Origin: Klebsiella spallanzanii
Lineage (GTDB): Bacteria; Pseudomonadota; Gammaproteobacteria; Enterobacterales; Enterobacteriaceae
Reading direction: 5' to 3'
DNA length: 39,989 nt
Assembly (NCBI RefSeq): GCF_902158555.1
Contig: NZ_CABGGS010000013.1
Span: 1-39,989, forward strand
The notes below the pieces were generated by a model. It was not told where the DNA came from, did no database searches, and was given only the letters and a program-made list of their open reading frames with translations. The position numbers and the translations under genes are program-made. Below, piece by piece: positions 17,996 to 33,306 of this stretch (positions are counted from its first letter, which is position 1; each line of letters begins with the position of its first letter).

Positions 17996-19528
17996 ATGGC
18001 TCGTCATAATAGAAAGCTCTCTTTCACCACGCCGATTTTGATTGGATTTGCGGGTATTTTACTCAGCTTCTTGCTTATCGCGGTGTTTGCCACGATGACG
18101 CAGCGGAAAGATTTTCTTGAGGACTATCACCATATTAACCGCAATTTCACCCACAATATGGCGACGAACTATACGGAAACGCTGCTGCGGGGAAATGACT
18201 TTATCCTCACCCGAGCCGCGACTTTCTTTGCACGTAATGATGAGCTGAATAATGCCGTTAACATCAATCCTGAAAAAGGTTTGATGCTGTTAATGCAGTT
18301 GCAGAACATGATGCAGACAGTGTCATCAATCTCGCTGGCAGACACAAACGGGCATTATTTGCGCGTTCCTGAAGTCCTCGAGACTGAAGATAGCCGGACC
18401 TTTGATGCCAAATCGCGCCCATGGTTTATCAAACAGGCGGAAGCCAGTACTTTCAGTCTCTATACCAGCCCCTATCTCGACTATTTCACCCATCATCCGA
18501 CGATTACCCTCTATAAACCGATTATCTCTCCAGAAGGACGGCTAAAAGGGAGCCTCGCTTTTCATCTCGATCTCACATCAATGGGGTACGCATTACGACA
18601 AATGGTCGCTCCCGTTCAGGGTGAGTTTTTTGTCGTCCAGCGCGATGGTAAAGTCGTTCTCCATCCAGACCCTGGCGCTTTATTTAAACCCTACGTCAGC
18701 GACGCATTGATGGACAGAATGACCAGCGGCGAAGGCCAGCTTTATGATGCGGATAATGAAGTCTGGTACTACTACTACTCATTTACCAACCCAGACTGGT
18801 TTATCATTTATCGTGTCGCCAACTCAACGCTTATCAACTTAACACGCCATGAAACGGACATTGTCGCCTGGAGCTTTACCCTGGCCTCTATCGTTATTGT
18901 GCTGTTCGGACTGTACCTGCGCCATGCCTCGCGTACCGTGTTGATGAACATCATCAATGCCATTAAAACAGGGGATGTTCAACGCGCCCCACGCCTGGAA
19001 GCGATGCTCAGCAAAGCCATTGAGAGCAATAAGCAGCGCGAGCTCACCTACGTTCGCCAGGCGACCATCGATGCGCTTACTGGCTGTAAAAACCGTCGCG
19101 CCTTCGACAGCGATATCGCCGCGTTGATGAACGATCATCAGCCATTCGCCCTCGCGCTGGTTGATATCGATAATTTCAAATCAATAAACGACACCTGGGG
19201 CCATCTTAATGGTGATATCGTTTTACGCAACGTCGCTCGCGAAGGGTTACAGATCCTGCAACCGCTGCAGATTTCGCTTTACCGCTACGGCGGCGAAGAG
19301 TTTGCGGTGATATTTGCCGCTGGACATATCGATAACGCTCTAATGCTGCTGGAAAACTGGCGAGCAAGCGTCGCCCAGCGCTCCTGGCGTGAAGAGGGAT
19401 TAACGGTGACCTTTAGCGCGGGCCTGGGCGAATGGAATATGGAGCCTCTGGAGCAACTGGTCGTAAGCGTTGATGAAGCGCTTTATAAAGCTAAACAGCA
19501 GGGCAAAAATCGTATCGTCCGCACTTAA
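17996..19528 (+). CDS. Membrane diguanylate cyclase, dCACHE sensor plus GGDEF
   Basis: This protein probably makes cyclic di-GMP in response to an extracytoplasmic ligand. It has 510 residues: a membrane helix at about 13-34, a periplasmic double-CACHE domain (about 35-285), a second helix (about 288-308) and a C-terminal GGDEF domain. The active loop is YGGEEF (GGEEF 432-436) and the metal Asp lies in ALVDIDNFKSIND, so catalysis should be intact. No RxxD inhibitory site precedes GGEEF. The sensor contains R141-P-W-F144, Y160/D162 (SPYLD) and D192, resembling the amino-acid-binding dCACHE motif with Phe replacing one Tyr. It stands alone between thiH and a PTS pair. No EAL domain is seen. Confidence 0.92.
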   Translation: MARHNRKLSFTTPILIGFAGILLSFLLIAVFATMTQRKDFLEDYHHINRNFTHNMATNYTETLLRGNDFILTRAATFFARNDELNNAVNINPEKGLMLLMQLQNMMQTVSSISLADTNGHYLRVPEVLETEDSRTFDAKSRPWFIKQAEASTFSLYTSPYLDYFTHHPTITLYKPIISPEGRLKGSLAFHLDLTSMGYALRQMVAPVQGEFFVVQRDGKVVLHPDPGALFKPYVSDALMDRMTSGEGQLYDADNEVWYYYYSFTNPDWFIIYRVANSTLINLTRHETDIVAWSFTLASIVIVLFGLYLRHASRTVLMNIINAIKTGDVQRAPRLEAMLSKAIESNKQRELTYVRQATIDALTGCKNRRAFDSDIAALMNDHQPFALALVDIDNFKSINDTWGHLNGDIVLRNVAREGLQILQPLQISLYRYGGEEFAVIFAAGHIDNALMLLENWRASVAQRSWREEGLTVTFSAGLGEWNMEPLEQLVVSVDEALYKAKQQGKNRIVRT

Positions 19529-19544
19529 GATATCCCTCATCGGT

Positions 19545-19570
19545 AAGCCCGCCTTGCCGGGTTTTACTGT
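19545..19570 (+). terminator. Intrinsic terminator after the diguanylate cyclase
   Basis: AAGCCCG (19545-19551) pairs with CGGGTTT (19558-19564), including one G-T pair, around a 6-nt loop. It is followed by TACTGTTTT and lies 16 bp after the stop codon. Confidence 0.65.
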
Positions 19571-19586
19571 TTTCAGTCATAAAACC

Positions 19587-19598
19587 GAAACCGGTTTC
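19587..19598. promoter_or_regulatory. LacI-family-type operator palindrome upstream of EIIB
   Basis: GAAACCGGTTTC is a perfect 12-bp palindrome with the central CG and flanks typical of LacI/GalR-family operators, and similar to what I recall for the AscG site. The cognate regulator is not in this window. Confidence 0.5.
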
Positions 19599-19605
19599 AT
19601 TATTT

Positions 19606-19621
19606 TGTGATGACTTACACA
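19606..19621. promoter_or_regulatory. CRP-like site upstream of the EIIB-EIIA pair
   Basis: TGTGA-TGACTT-ACACA matches 9 of 10 core positions of the CRP consensus. Its centre is 21 bp from the operator-like palindrome and about 60 bp upstream of the start expected from a weak TTGTCC (19639-19644) / TAAAGA (19662-19667) promoter. This is class I geometry. Confidence 0.6.
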
Positions 19622-19699
19622 CAATCACCGTAAAGCGGTTGTCCCACCTCCCTGCCCGCGATAAAGATGGTACATCAAGGAACATAAGGGCCAAAAACT

Positions 19700-20005
19700 A
19701 TGAAGAATATCGTTTTATGCTGTGCCGCGGGTATGTCCACGAGTATGCTGGTTCAACGTATGCAGGCAGCTGCACAACAGAAAGGTGTTGAAGTCTCCAT
19801 CAAAGCCGTACCGGTCGCAGAGTTTAAAGATAATCTTGCTGCCGCCGATATTATCCTGCTCGGTCCTCAGGTTAAGTATGAACAAGCCAAACTACAGGCG
19901 CTGGCCGATCCGTTCGGTAAAAAAGTCGCCGTTATCGATATGATGGATTACGGCATGATGAAAGGCGATGCCGTGCTTGATAAAGCCCTGAAGTTGATGG
20001 AGTAA
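19700..20005 (+). CDS. PTS EIIB component, lactose/cellobiose/chitobiose family
   Basis: A phosphocarrier that takes phosphate from an EIIA histidine on a cysteine and passes it to a sugar bound by EIIC. It has 101 residues, the normal free-standing EIIB size. The phosphocysteine loop is LCCAAGMSTSMLV; C8 aligns with the active Cys of ChbB (C-S-A-G-M-S-T-S) and C7 is an extra neighbouring Cys. LLGPQVKYEQ is the other family motif. ATG at 19700 is preceded by a weak AAGG. It is followed 3 bp later by EIIA, with no EIIC gene alongside. The substrate is not known. Confidence 0.9.
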   Translation: MKNIVLCCAAGMSTSMLVQRMQAAAQQKGVEVSIKAVPVAEFKDNLAAADIILLGPQVKYEQAKLQALADPFGKKVAVIDMMDYGMMKGDAVLDKALKLME

Positions 20006-20008
20006 GAG

Positions 20009-20326
20009 ATGGAAGATTTAGAAACGATCATCATGGAGCTGCTGGTTAATGCGGGTTCCGCGCGGAGTTCTGCTTTAACCGCTCTGCAGCTGGCGCGTAA
20101 AGGTGATTTTGCCGCAGCCGAACAGGCTATGGCGGAATCCCATGAGTTTGTAAAACATGCGCATAAAATTCAAACCCAGCTGATCGGTCTGGACGAAGGC
20201 AGCGGCAAGCTTCCAGTCAACCTGATTACCGTTCACTCTCAGGACCACCTGATGAACGCGATGGTCATTCAGGATCTGGCAACCGATATGATCGAGCTCT
20301 ACCGCCGAATTCCACTGGCACAATAG
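20009..20326 (+). CDS. PTS EIIA component, lactose/cellobiose/chitobiose family
   Basis: A helical phosphocarrier accepting phosphate from HPr and passing it to EIIB. It has 105 residues. The active His is probably H76 in TVHSQDHLMNA, with D79 three residues on as the family's metal-binding Asp. The N-terminal IIMELLVNAGSARSSALTALQLAR is characteristic. GGAG lies within the end of EIIB, and the two genes are clearly one transcript. No sugar hydrolase, EIIC or regulator follows; instead there is a hairpin terminator and convergent dcuB. It may pair with an EIIC elsewhere, or be regulatory. Confidence 0.9.
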   Translation: MEDLETIIMELLVNAGSARSSALTALQLARKGDFAAAEQAMAESHEFVKHAHKIQTQLIGLDEGSGKLPVNLITVHSQDHLMNAMVIQDLATDMIELYRRIPLAQ

Positions 20327-20340
20327 CCTCGACGATTTAA

Positions 20341-20362
20341 CAGGCGCCGGTAGCGGCGCCTG
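20341..20362. terminator. Hairpin between convergent EIIA and dcuB
   Basis: CAGGCGCCG (20341-20349) and CGGCGCCTG (20354-20362) form a perfect 9-bp stem with a GTAG loop. T-runs are poor on both sides, so terminator strength is uncertain. It lies between two converging stop codons. Confidence 0.6.
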
Positions 20363-20369
20363 AATCCTG

Positions 20370-21710
20370 TTAAAGAAAACCGTACATCGCCGCAAATACC
20401 CAGCCAAAGACGCAAGAGACGCTGACGCCGATTAATCCTGGCAGAATAAAGCTATGGTTAATCACAAAGCGGCCGATATGCGTGGTACCTGAACGATCGA
20501 ACTGAATCGCCGCCAGATCGCTTGGGTAGGTGGGCAGAATGTAATAGCCGTAGCAAGCGGGTGCGGAAGCGATAATATAGGCGGGATCGACGCCAATCGC
20601 CAACGCCACCGGAACAATCGCCGCCAGCGCTGCCGCCTGGGAGTTCACAAACTTCGATACCATCAGCAGTACGATGGCGTAGGCCCACGGATACTCTTTG
20701 ACCATTTCCCCCAGCACGCCTTTAATTTCGGTCATATGCGCGCCGAACATAGTTTCCGCCATCCACGCGATCCCGTACACCGCGACGATAGCGATCATCC
20801 CCGAACGAAAAACCTCGTTTTTAGAAATCGATGCCGGATTGGTTTTGGTAATGATGATAATGAGCGCCCCGGAGAGCAGCATAAACATCTGGATCACCAG
20901 CACCATCGACAGCGGCTTGCCGTCGAATGCCGGGCGCAGTTCAGAGAAGGCACCGAGTAATGCAACAACCGCTATCGAGGTGAGAAAAATCCACATTGCA
21001 ATCCAGTTGCTGGTTGGTAACTTCTTATCCAGCAAGGTAGCGGTATCGCCATAAACGTAGTGGTGGTTTTCCGGCACCGCAATAAAAGCCTGAAAGGCCT
21101 CGTCTTTATCGAGGTCTTTACCGCGAAACCAGCTAAAGATACCAATAGCCAGGATCCCTAGCAGCGTTGACGGAATCGTTATCGCCAGTAGATCGAGGAA
21201 TTCAAGGTGTTTGCCGTTAAAAGTAAAATTACCGAGCATAGCCACCAGCGAGACGACTGCCACGGAAACAGGGCTGGCGATAATTCCCATCTGAGCGCCA
21301 ATCGAACTCGCTGCCATCGGCCTTTCCGGCCGAATGTTATTTTTAATCGCAACATCGTAAATAATTGGCAGGATCGTATACACCACATGGCCGGTGCCGC
21401 AAAGAATCGTCAGTGTACAGGTGACGAATGGTGCCACTATCGAGACGTATTTAGGGTTGCGCCGCAGGAGTTTCTCAGCGATCTGCAGCATCACGTCTAA
21501 ACCGCCGGAGGCCTGTAGCGTCGCCGAAGCGGCGACCACCGCGATAATCACCAGCATGACATCGACGGGAGGTTTTCCCGGCTGAAGATGAAAAACAAAG
21601 ACTAAGATAACTAGCCCAATGCCGCCTAAAAGACCGAGCGCAATGCCGCCCTTTTTTGCACCATAGAATAGACAGATTAAGATAATGATGAGCTGTATAG
21701 AAAATTCCAT
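20370..21710 (-). CDS. dcuB: Anaerobic C4-dicarboxylate transporter DcuB
   Basis: An inner-membrane antiporter exchanging fumarate, malate or aspartate for succinate during anaerobic fumarate respiration. In E. coli it is also a co-sensor with DcuS. It has 446 residues, identical in length to E. coli DcuB and nearly identical in long stretches ([56 protein letters not shown]), which separates it from DcuA. It has many membrane helices. It stands alone here: fumB and dcuSR, its E. coli neighbours, are absent. The upstream 449 bp is AT-rich and holds the promoter, which I could not place. Confidence 0.95.
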   Translation of the reverse strand: MEFSIQLIIILICLFYGAKKGGIALGLLGGIGLVILVFVFHLQPGKPPVDVMLVIIAVVAASATLQASGGLDVMLQIAEKLLRRNPKYVSIVAPFVTCTLTILCGTGHVVYTILPIIYDVAIKNNIRPERPMAASSIGAQMGIIASPVSVAVVSLVAMLGNFTFNGKHLEFLDLLAITIPSTLLGILAIGIFSWFRGKDLDKDEAFQAFIAVPENHHYVYGDTATLLDKKLPTSNWIAMWIFLTSIAVVALLGAFSELRPAFDGKPLSMVLVIQMFMLLSGALIIIITKTNPASISKNEVFRSGMIAIVAVYGIAWMAETMFGAHMTEIKGVLGEMVKEYPWAYAIVLLMVSKFVNSQAAALAAIVPVALAIGVDPAYIIASAPACYGYYILPTYPSDLAAIQFDRSGTTHIGRFVINHSFILPGLIGVSVSCVFGWVFAAMYGFL

Positions 21711-22159
21711 GCATCCCCCGGAAGCTATCCATTAAATAACGACAATTCTCCCCGCGTTGTTTCTATTTGCTTACTCACCTCCTCCATTATCTTTTCGACA
21801 GGCACAACGATCCCCTTCAGTTGTGGTAAACCGAAAAGAAAGGGGAAAGTAATCAAATGATTATTTGAGTTTTTTGACTATATAGCGTTTGCAGCGCTCA
21901 TTTTTTGATACGTGTAGAACTTCCGTCTTTCAATTGATGAGATCATTAATAAATAGCAAATTGATAATTTATTTGTATGTTTAGTTGCTAGTTAATTGCA
22001 TCTATTGCGCTAATGAAATGTAAATAAAAATAGGCGAGAGAATAATGCTTGTAAGTTAGTAAATGCGATAGAGCGATTTTCTGAGCAGAAGGCCCAAGGC
22101 AATAAAAAAAGCCGGTCAGGAAACCCGACCGGCTTTTTTAGCGCTTAGCGAATCAACGA
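21711..22159. other. AT-rich intergenic region between dcuB and rpoC
   Basis: This region of about 450 bp must contain the dcuB promoter (minus strand). It holds a TCAAAT-GATT-ATTTGA inverted repeat at 21853-21868 and a TTGAT-GAG-ATCAT element at 21934-21946. The latter resembles an FNR site but has a 3-bp rather than 4-bp spacer. No open frame of note and no clear CRP site were seen. The rpoC terminator is at the right end. Confidence 0.55.
22104..22139. terminator. rpoC terminator (bidirectional form)
   Basis: A run of seven A, then GCCGGTC (22111-22117), a 9-nt loop, GACCGGC (22127-22133) and a run of T. On the minus strand it ends the rplKAJL-rpoBC transcript 20 bp past the rpoC stop. 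Its symmetry would also stop plus-strand transcription. Confidence 0.92.
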
Positions 22160-26383
<4,224 letters not shown>

Positions 26384-26459
26384 GGATTTGCTCCCGTCGG
26401 AGTTAGCACAATCTGGCACCGGGTCTTACCCCGGCACCAGTGACCTGTTTGAGCGAGAG

Positions 26460-29400
26460 TTACTCGTCTTCCAGTTCGATGTTGATGCCCAGCGAGCGAA
26501 TCTCTTTCAACAGTACGTTGAAGGATTCCGGCATGCCCGGTTCCATCTGATGGTTGCCGTCCACGATGTTCTTATACATCTTAGTACGGCCGTTTACGTC
26601 ATCAGACTTAACGGTGAGCATTTCCTGCAGGGTGTATGCTGCGCCATATGCTTCCAGCGCCCACACTTCCATCTCCCCGAAGCGCTGACCACCGAACTGC
26701 GCCTTACCACCCAGCGGCTGCTGAGTAACCAGGCTGTAAGAACCGGTAGAACGCGCATGCATTTTGTCATCAACCAGGTGGTTCAGTTTCAGCATGTACA
26801 TGTAGCCAACGGTAACCTGGCGCTCGAATTGCTCACCGGTACGACCGTCGAACAACGTGATCTGACCGGAAGTCGGCAGGCCACCCAGCTGTAACAGTTC
26901 CTTGATTTCAGACTCTTTCGCACCGTCGAAGACCGGCGTTGCGATCGGCATACCTTTTTTCAGGTTTTCAGCGAGACGCATAACTTCTTCGTCAGTGAAG
27001 GTATTCAGATCAACCTTCTGACGAACGTCGGTACCCAGATCGTAGGCACGCTGGATGAACTCGCGCAGTTTGGCGACTTCCTGCTGCTGTTTCAGCATGG
27101 CGTTGATTTTCTCGCCAATACCTTTTGCAGCCATACCCAGGTGCGTTTCCAGGATCTGACCGATGTTCATACGAGACGGTACGCCCAGCGGGTTCAGTAC
27201 GATGTCGACCGGCGTACCGTTTTCATCGTAAGGCATATCTTCGATCGGGTTGATCTTAGAGATAACACCCTTGTTACCGTGACGACCTGCCATTTTGTCA
27301 CCTGGCTGAATCTGACGTTTAACGGCCAGATACACTTTAACAATCTTCAGCACGCCCGGTGCCAGATCGTCGCCCTGAGTGATTTTGCGGCGTTTCGCTT
27401 CGAGTTTTTTCTCGAACTCGTGTTTCAGTTCGTCATACTGCTCAGCCAGCTGTTCCAGCTGATTTTGTTTCTCTTCGTCGGTCAGGCCGAGCTCCAGCCA
27501 GCGATCGCGCGGCAGTTTGTCGAGCTTCTCAGCTTCGATACCGCCGGAGACCAGCACCGCGTAGATACGACCAAACAGGCCAGCTTCGAGGATCTGCAGT
27601 TCTTCAGACAGGTCTTTCTTAGCCTGTTTAAGCTGCATCTCTTCGATTTCCAGCGCACGTTTGTCTTTTTCTACGCCATCACGGGTAAAGACCTGAACGT
27701 CGATAATGGTACCGGAGACACCGTTTGGCACGCGCAGAGAAGAGTCTTTAACGTCAGACGCTTTCTCACCGAAGATCGCACGCAGCAGTTTCTCTTCCGG
27801 CGTCAGCTGGGTTTCACCTTTCGGCGTTACCTTACCAACCAGAATGTCGCCACCGGTCACTTCCGCACCGATATAAACGATACCGGATTCATCCAGTTTA
27901 GAGAGCGCAGCTTCACCCACGTTCGGGATGTCAGCGGTGATCTCTTCCGGCCCCAGCTTGGTGTCACGGGACACACATGCCAGTTCCTGAATATGGATGG
28001 TAGTAAAACGGTCTTCCTGGACAACACGCTCGGAAACGAGGATGGAGTCTTCGAAGTTGTAACCGTTCCACGGCATGAACGCTACGCGCATGTTCTGACC
28101 GAGCGCCAGTTCACCGAGGTCGGTAGACGGGCCGTCAGCCAGCACGTCGCCACGCTCAATCGGCTCACCCAGGGACACGCAAGGCATCTGGTTGATGCAG
28201 GTGTTCTGGTTAGAGCGGGTGTACTTGGTCAGGTTGTAGATGTCGATACCTGCTTCACCCGGGTACATCTCGTCTTCGTTAACTTTGATAACGATACGGG
28301 AAGCATCCACATACTGAACGGTACCGCCACGTTTAGCCACTGCAGTAACACCGGAGTCAACGGCAACAGCACGTTCCATACCGGTACCAACCAACGGCTT
28401 ATCAGCGCGCAGAGTCGGAACCGCCTGACGTTGCATGTTCGCACCCATCAATGCACGGTTGGCGTCATCGTGTTCCAGGAACGGGATCAGGGACGCACCG
28501 ACGGATACCACCTGCTGGGTGGATACGTCCATGTAGTCAACCTGGTCGCGGCTGAACAAGCTGGATTCGCCTTTACTACGGCAGGTAACCAGATCTTCTA
28601 CAAAGTGGCCTTCGTCATCCAGGTTGGAGTTCGCCTGAGCGATAACGTAGTTGCCTTCTTCGATAGCAGACAGGTAATGAATTTCGTCGGTCACAACGCC
28701 GTCGGTGACTTTACGATACGGAGTCTCAAGGAAGCCGTATTCGTTAGTCTGTGCGTACACGGACAGGGAGTTGATCAGACCGATGTTCGGACCTTCAGGC
28801 GTTTCGATTGGACATACGCGACCGTAGTGAGTCGGGTGTACGTCTCGAACCTCAAAGCCTGCGCGTTCACGAGTCAGACCGCCTGGGCCGAGTGCGGAGA
28901 TACGACGCTTGTGCGTAATCTCAGACAGCGGGTTGTTCTGGTCCATAAACTGAGATAGCTGGCTGGAACCAAAGAACTCTTTCACTGCAGCGGAGATCGG
29001 TTTGGCGTTAATCATATCCTGAGGCATCAGGGTATCCAGATCGCCCAGAGACAGACGCTCTTTCACCGCACGCTCTACACGTACCAGGCCAACGCGGAAC
29101 TGGTTTTCCGCCATTTCGCCTACTGAACGGATACGACGGTTACCGAGGTGGTCGATATCATCGACTTCGCCTTTACCGTTACGGATATCGATGAGCTTCT
29201 TCATCACTTCGATGATGTCTTCTTTGCTCAGGATACCGGAACCTTCGATTTCGTCGCGCAGCAGAGAACGGTTGAACTTCATACGACCAACCGCAGACAG
29301 ATCGTAGCGGTCTTCGGAGAAGAACAGGTTCTCGAACAGGCTTTCAGCAGCTTCACGAGTCGGCGGCTCACCAGGACGCATCATGCGGTAGATTTCTACC

Positions 29401-30488
29401 AGCGCGCTCAGACGATCGTTGGTCGGGTCGACGCGTACAGTCTCAGACATATACGGACCGTGGTCCAGATCGTTGGTGAACAGCGTTTCGATACGCTTAT
29501 GCCCAGACTGGCTCAGCTTAGCCAGCAGATCCAGGCTCAGCTCCATGTTCGCAGAGCAGATCAGCTCGCCAGTGGATTCGTCAATGTAGTCTTTAGAAGC
29601 GACTTTGCCAGCAATGTACTCAACCGGAACTTCGATATGTTTGATATCGTCTTTTTCCAGCTGGCGAATGTGACGCGCAGTAATGCGGCGCCCTTTCTCA
29701 ACGTACACTTTACCGTTCGCTTCGATGTCGAAGGAGGCGGTTTCGCCACGCAGACGCTCCGGCACCAGTTCCATCTGCAGCTTGTTATCGCGAATTTCAA
29801 AGACCACTTTTTCGAAGAACAGATCAAGGATCTGCTCAGTGGTATAGTTCAGCGCGCGCAGAATGATAGTCGCCGGCAGCTTACGACGACGGTCGATACG
29901 GACAAACAGGTTGTCTTTCGGGTCGAATTCGAAGTCCAGCCAGGAGCCACGGTAAGGGATAATACGTGCGTTATACAGCACTTTACCGGAAGAGTGGGTC
30001 TTACCTTTGTCACTGTCAAAGAAGACGCCCGGGCTACGGTGCAGCTGAGAAACGATAACACGCTCGGTACCGTTGATAACAAAGGTACCGTTGTCGGTCA
30101 TGAGCGGGATTTCGCCCATGTAGACTTCTTGTTCTTTAATGTCTTTAACGGTGCCTTCCGGCGCTTCGCGCTCGTAGATCACCAGACGCAGTTTTACGCG
30201 CAGCGGTGCCGAATAGGTCACGCCACGGATTTGACATTCTTTAACGTCAAAAACCGGCTCGCCCAGACGGTAGCTGACATACTGCAGCTCGGAGTTACCG
30301 CTGTAGCTCTTAATCGGGAATACGGAACGGAAAGCTGCTTCCAGACCATACTGTCCTTCAGGATCTTGCTCGATAAACTTCTGAAACGAGTCAAGCTGGA
30401 TAGAAAGGAGATAAGGCACATCCAGAACTTGTGGACGTTTACCAAAATCCTTACGAATACGTTTTTTCTCGGTATAGGAGTAAACCAT
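26460..30488 (-). CDS. rpoB: RNA polymerase beta subunit
   Basis: The second largest catalytic subunit of RNA polymerase and the target of rifampicin. From ATG at 30488 ([16 protein letters not shown]) it has 1342 residues, the E. coli length; an in-frame ATG 11 codons upstream is not the family start. The rifampicin cluster I reads [15 protein letters not shown]...[10 protein letters not shown], with the usual Gln, Asp, His, Arg and Ser residues, so no common resistance change is present. [12 protein letters not shown] near the active centre is intact. It lies 325 bp downstream of rplL behind a partial attenuator. Confidence 0.99.
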   Translation of the reverse strand: MVYSYTEKKRIRKDFGKRPQVLDVPYLLSIQLDSFQKFIEQDPEGQYGLEAAFRSVFPIKSYSGNSELQYVSYRLGEPVFDVKECQIRGVTYSAPLRVKLRLVIYEREAPEGTVKDIKEQEVYMGEIPLMTDNGTFVINGTERVIVSQLHRSPGVFFDSDKGKTHSSGKVLYNARIIPYRGSWLDFEFDPKDNLFVRIDRRRKLPATIILRALNYTTEQILDLFFEKVVFEIRDNKLQMELVPERLRGETASFDIEANGKVYVEKGRRITARHIRQLEKDDIKHIEVPVEYIAGKVASKDYIDESTGELICSANMELSLDLLAKLSQSGHKRIETLFTNDLDHGPYMSETVRVDPTNDRLSALVEIYRMMRPGEPPTREAAESLFENLFFSEDRYDLSAVGRMKFNRSLLRDEIEGSGILSKEDIIEVMKKLIDIRNGKGEVDDIDHLGNRRIRSVGEMAENQFRVGLVRVERAVKERLSLGDLDTLMPQDMINAKPISAAVKEFFGSSQLSQFMDQNNPLSEITHKRRISALGPGGLTRERAGFEVRDVHPTHYGRVCPIETPEGPNIGLINSLSVYAQTNEYGFLETPYRKVTDGVVTDEIHYLSAIEEGNYVIAQANSNLDDEGHFVEDLVTCRSKGESSLFSRDQVDYMDVSTQQVVSVGASLIPFLEHDDANRALMGANMQRQAVPTLRADKPLVGTGMERAVAVDSGVTAVAKRGGTVQYVDASRIVIKVNEDEMYPGEAGIDIYNLTKYTRSNQNTCINQMPCVSLGEPIERGDVLADGPSTDLGELALGQNMRVAFMPWNGYNFEDSILVSERVVQEDRFTTIHIQELACVSRDTKLGPEEITADIPNVGEAALSKLDESGIVYIGAEVTGGDILVGKVTPKGETQLTPEEKLLRAIFGEKASDVKDSSLRVPNGVSGTIIDVQVFTRDGVEKDKRALEIEEMQLKQAKKDLSEELQILEAGLFGRIYAVLVSGGIEAEKLDKLPRDRWLELGLTDEEKQNQLEQLAEQYDELKHEFEKKLEAKRRKITQGDDLAPGVLKIVKVYLAVKRQIQPGDKMAGRHGNKGVISKINPIEDMPYDENGTPVDIVLNPLGVPSRMNIGQILETHLGMAAKGIGEKINAMLKQQQEVAKLREFIQRAYDLGTDVRQKVDLNTFTDEEVMRLAENLKKGMPIATPVFDGAKESEIKELLQLGGLPTSGQITLFDGRTGEQFERQVTVGYMYMLKLNHLVDDKMHARSTGSYSLVTQQPLGGKAQFGGQRFGEMEVWALEAYGAAYTLQEMLTVKSDDVNGRTKMYKNIVDGNHQMEPGMPESFNVLLKEIRSLGINIELEDE

Positions 30489-30813
30489 AGGGTTCCTCAG
30501 CTCGCTGACAAGTCGACCCATCTGCCCACATCAGGCAGTTTTTTATGCAACACTATTTTGTTGACCGGAAAATGGAACACTTTCCGCAATACCTGTTTCT
30601 ATCACGCTTAAACCATTTCATTGCGATTTACACAGCTCAGGAACCCTAACCTGTCGCAGTATATTAAGTCGTCTATAGAAACAAGCATTGTCAGGACAAC
30701 CAGCAGTCAAACAGTGTGAAATGCTACTGGCGCCTTACAGCGCAAAAAGGCTGGTGACTAAAAAGTCACCAGCCATCAGCCTGATTTCTCAGGCTGCAAC
30801 CGGAAAGGTTGGC
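30489..30813 (-). promoter_or_regulatory. rplL-rpoB intercistronic region with processing signals
   Basis: No gene is present. Directly after rplL, three tandem hairpins are visible: AACC/GGTT, AGCCTGA (30778-30784)/TCAGGCT (30789-30795), and the attenuator stem listed separately. The rest agrees with the conserved E. coli spacer that contains the RNase III processing site and the rpoB ribosome site (GAGGAACCCT before ATG). The region sets the lower output of rpoBC relative to L7/L12. Confidence 0.8.
30744..30774 (-). terminator. rpoBC attenuator
   Basis: On the minus strand GGCTGGTGACT, a 4-nt T loop and AGTCACCAGCC form an 11-bp stem followed by five T. It is a partial terminator between rplL and rpoB, conserved in E. 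coli. Confidence 0.9.
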
Positions 30814-31179
<366 letters not shown>

Positions 31180-31245
31180 TTAAATTGTTCCTGAATATCA
31201 GAATAAGTTTATACGTAAGCAGATGCTTTACAAAGATAACTGCGA

Positions 31246-31743
31246 TTAAGCAGCTTCTTTCGCATCGCGTACAGCAGCCAGAGTACGAACCAGTTTGCCA
31301 GCCGAAGCTTCTTTCATGGTTGCCATCAGGCGTGCAATTGCTTCTTCGTAAGTCGGCAGAGTTGCCAGGCGGTCGATTTGCGACGCCGGGATCAGCTCAC
31401 CTTCAAAGGCAGCGGCTTTGACCTCAAATTTTGCATTCGCTTTCGCGAACTCTTTGAACAGACGAGCAGCAGCGCCCGGGTGTTCCATAGAGTATGCAAT
31501 CAGGGTCGGACCAACAAACGTGTCTTTCAGGCACTCGAACGGAGTACCTTCAACGACGCGGCGCAGCAGGGTGTTACGAACAACACGCATGTAAACGCCA
31601 GCTTCACGACCTGCTTTACGCAGTTCAGTCATTTTATCTACAGTTACGCCACGGGAATCCGCAACTACTGCAGACAGCGCGCCTTTGGCTACTTCGCTGA
31701 CTTCAGCAACAATCGCTTGTTTGTCTTGAAGATTTAAAGCCAT
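31246..31743 (-). CDS. rplJ: Ribosomal protein uL10
   Basis: L10 anchors the L7/L12 stalk on 23S rRNA, and with L12 represses its own mRNA leader. From ATG at 31743 ([21 protein letters not shown]) it has 165 residues, the E. coli length. The frame extends 11 codons upstream, but TGGCAAACATCCAGGAGCAAAG places a good AGGAG before this ATG. The rRNA-binding N-terminal domain and the C-terminal helix for L12 dimers are complete. It is the first gene after the L10 leader and promoter. Confidence 0.98.
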   Translation of the reverse strand: MALNLQDKQAIVAEVSEVAKGALSAVVADSRGVTVDKMTELRKAGREAGVYMRVVRNTLLRRVVEGTPFECLKDTFVGPTLIAYSMEHPGAAARLFKEFAKANAKFEVKAAAFEGELIPASQIDRLATLPTYEEAIARLMATMKEASAGKLVRTLAAVRDAKEAA

Positions 31744-32057
31744 TAGCTTTGCTCCTGGATGTTTGCCAGAGCTCATGCTCTGGAACTCACTTCACTCAAC
31801 TCAAAGAGAAGAGCGTCTAAATACGGTGAGCAGAAACAAGCCAGAGTATCCAAAAATAATCTTAGCGTTCTGTCACCGTCTACGCAGGGGATTAAGTTTC
31901 TGACGAAACACCTGCGGTCTTCGACGGAGGCCTGGATAGGCCAGGCTCCAACGAACAAATCTTGTCTATGACTTTGTCCTTCGAACTGCTGCTGCGTTGC
32001 CGCAATTCAAATGACTCGCATAGCGTCTGTATCTTTCAACAGAATCGTGGGGGTAGA
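31744..32057 (-). promoter_or_regulatory. rplJ mRNA leader (L10-L12 autoregulation target)
   Basis: A transcribed leader of roughly 300 nt lies between the PL10 promoter and rplJ, with no gene in it. In E. coli the L10(L12)4 complex binds a folded structure here and represses rplJL translation. The position and length match; I did not draw the fold. Confidence 0.75.
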
Positions 32058-32086
32058 ATTGTAGACAAATCCACCGCCCACGTAAA
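32058..32086 (-). promoter_or_regulatory. PL10 promoter for rplJL-rpoBC
   Basis: On the minus strand TTTACG (32081-32086), a 17-bp spacer and TACAAT (32058-32063). It begins 8 bp past the rplA stop, as in E. coli. Confidence 0.85.
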
Positions 32087-32093
32087 GCTAATC

Positions 32094-33230
<1,137 letters not shown>

Positions 33231-33306
33231 TTAAATTTCCTCGTTTGGGTGTAGCGCCTTCAAAAGGCTCCCCGTGATAAATATCGCTTTACAGGCACAA
33301 GGCCCA

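Noticed and set aside
21934..21946. FNR-like TTGAT-GAG-ATCAT upstream of dcuB
   Set aside because: The spacer is 3 bp instead of the required 4 and one half-site is imperfect; kept only as a note.
26460..30488. Possible rifampicin-resistance change in rpoB
   Set aside because: The cluster I residues are all the usual wild-type ones.
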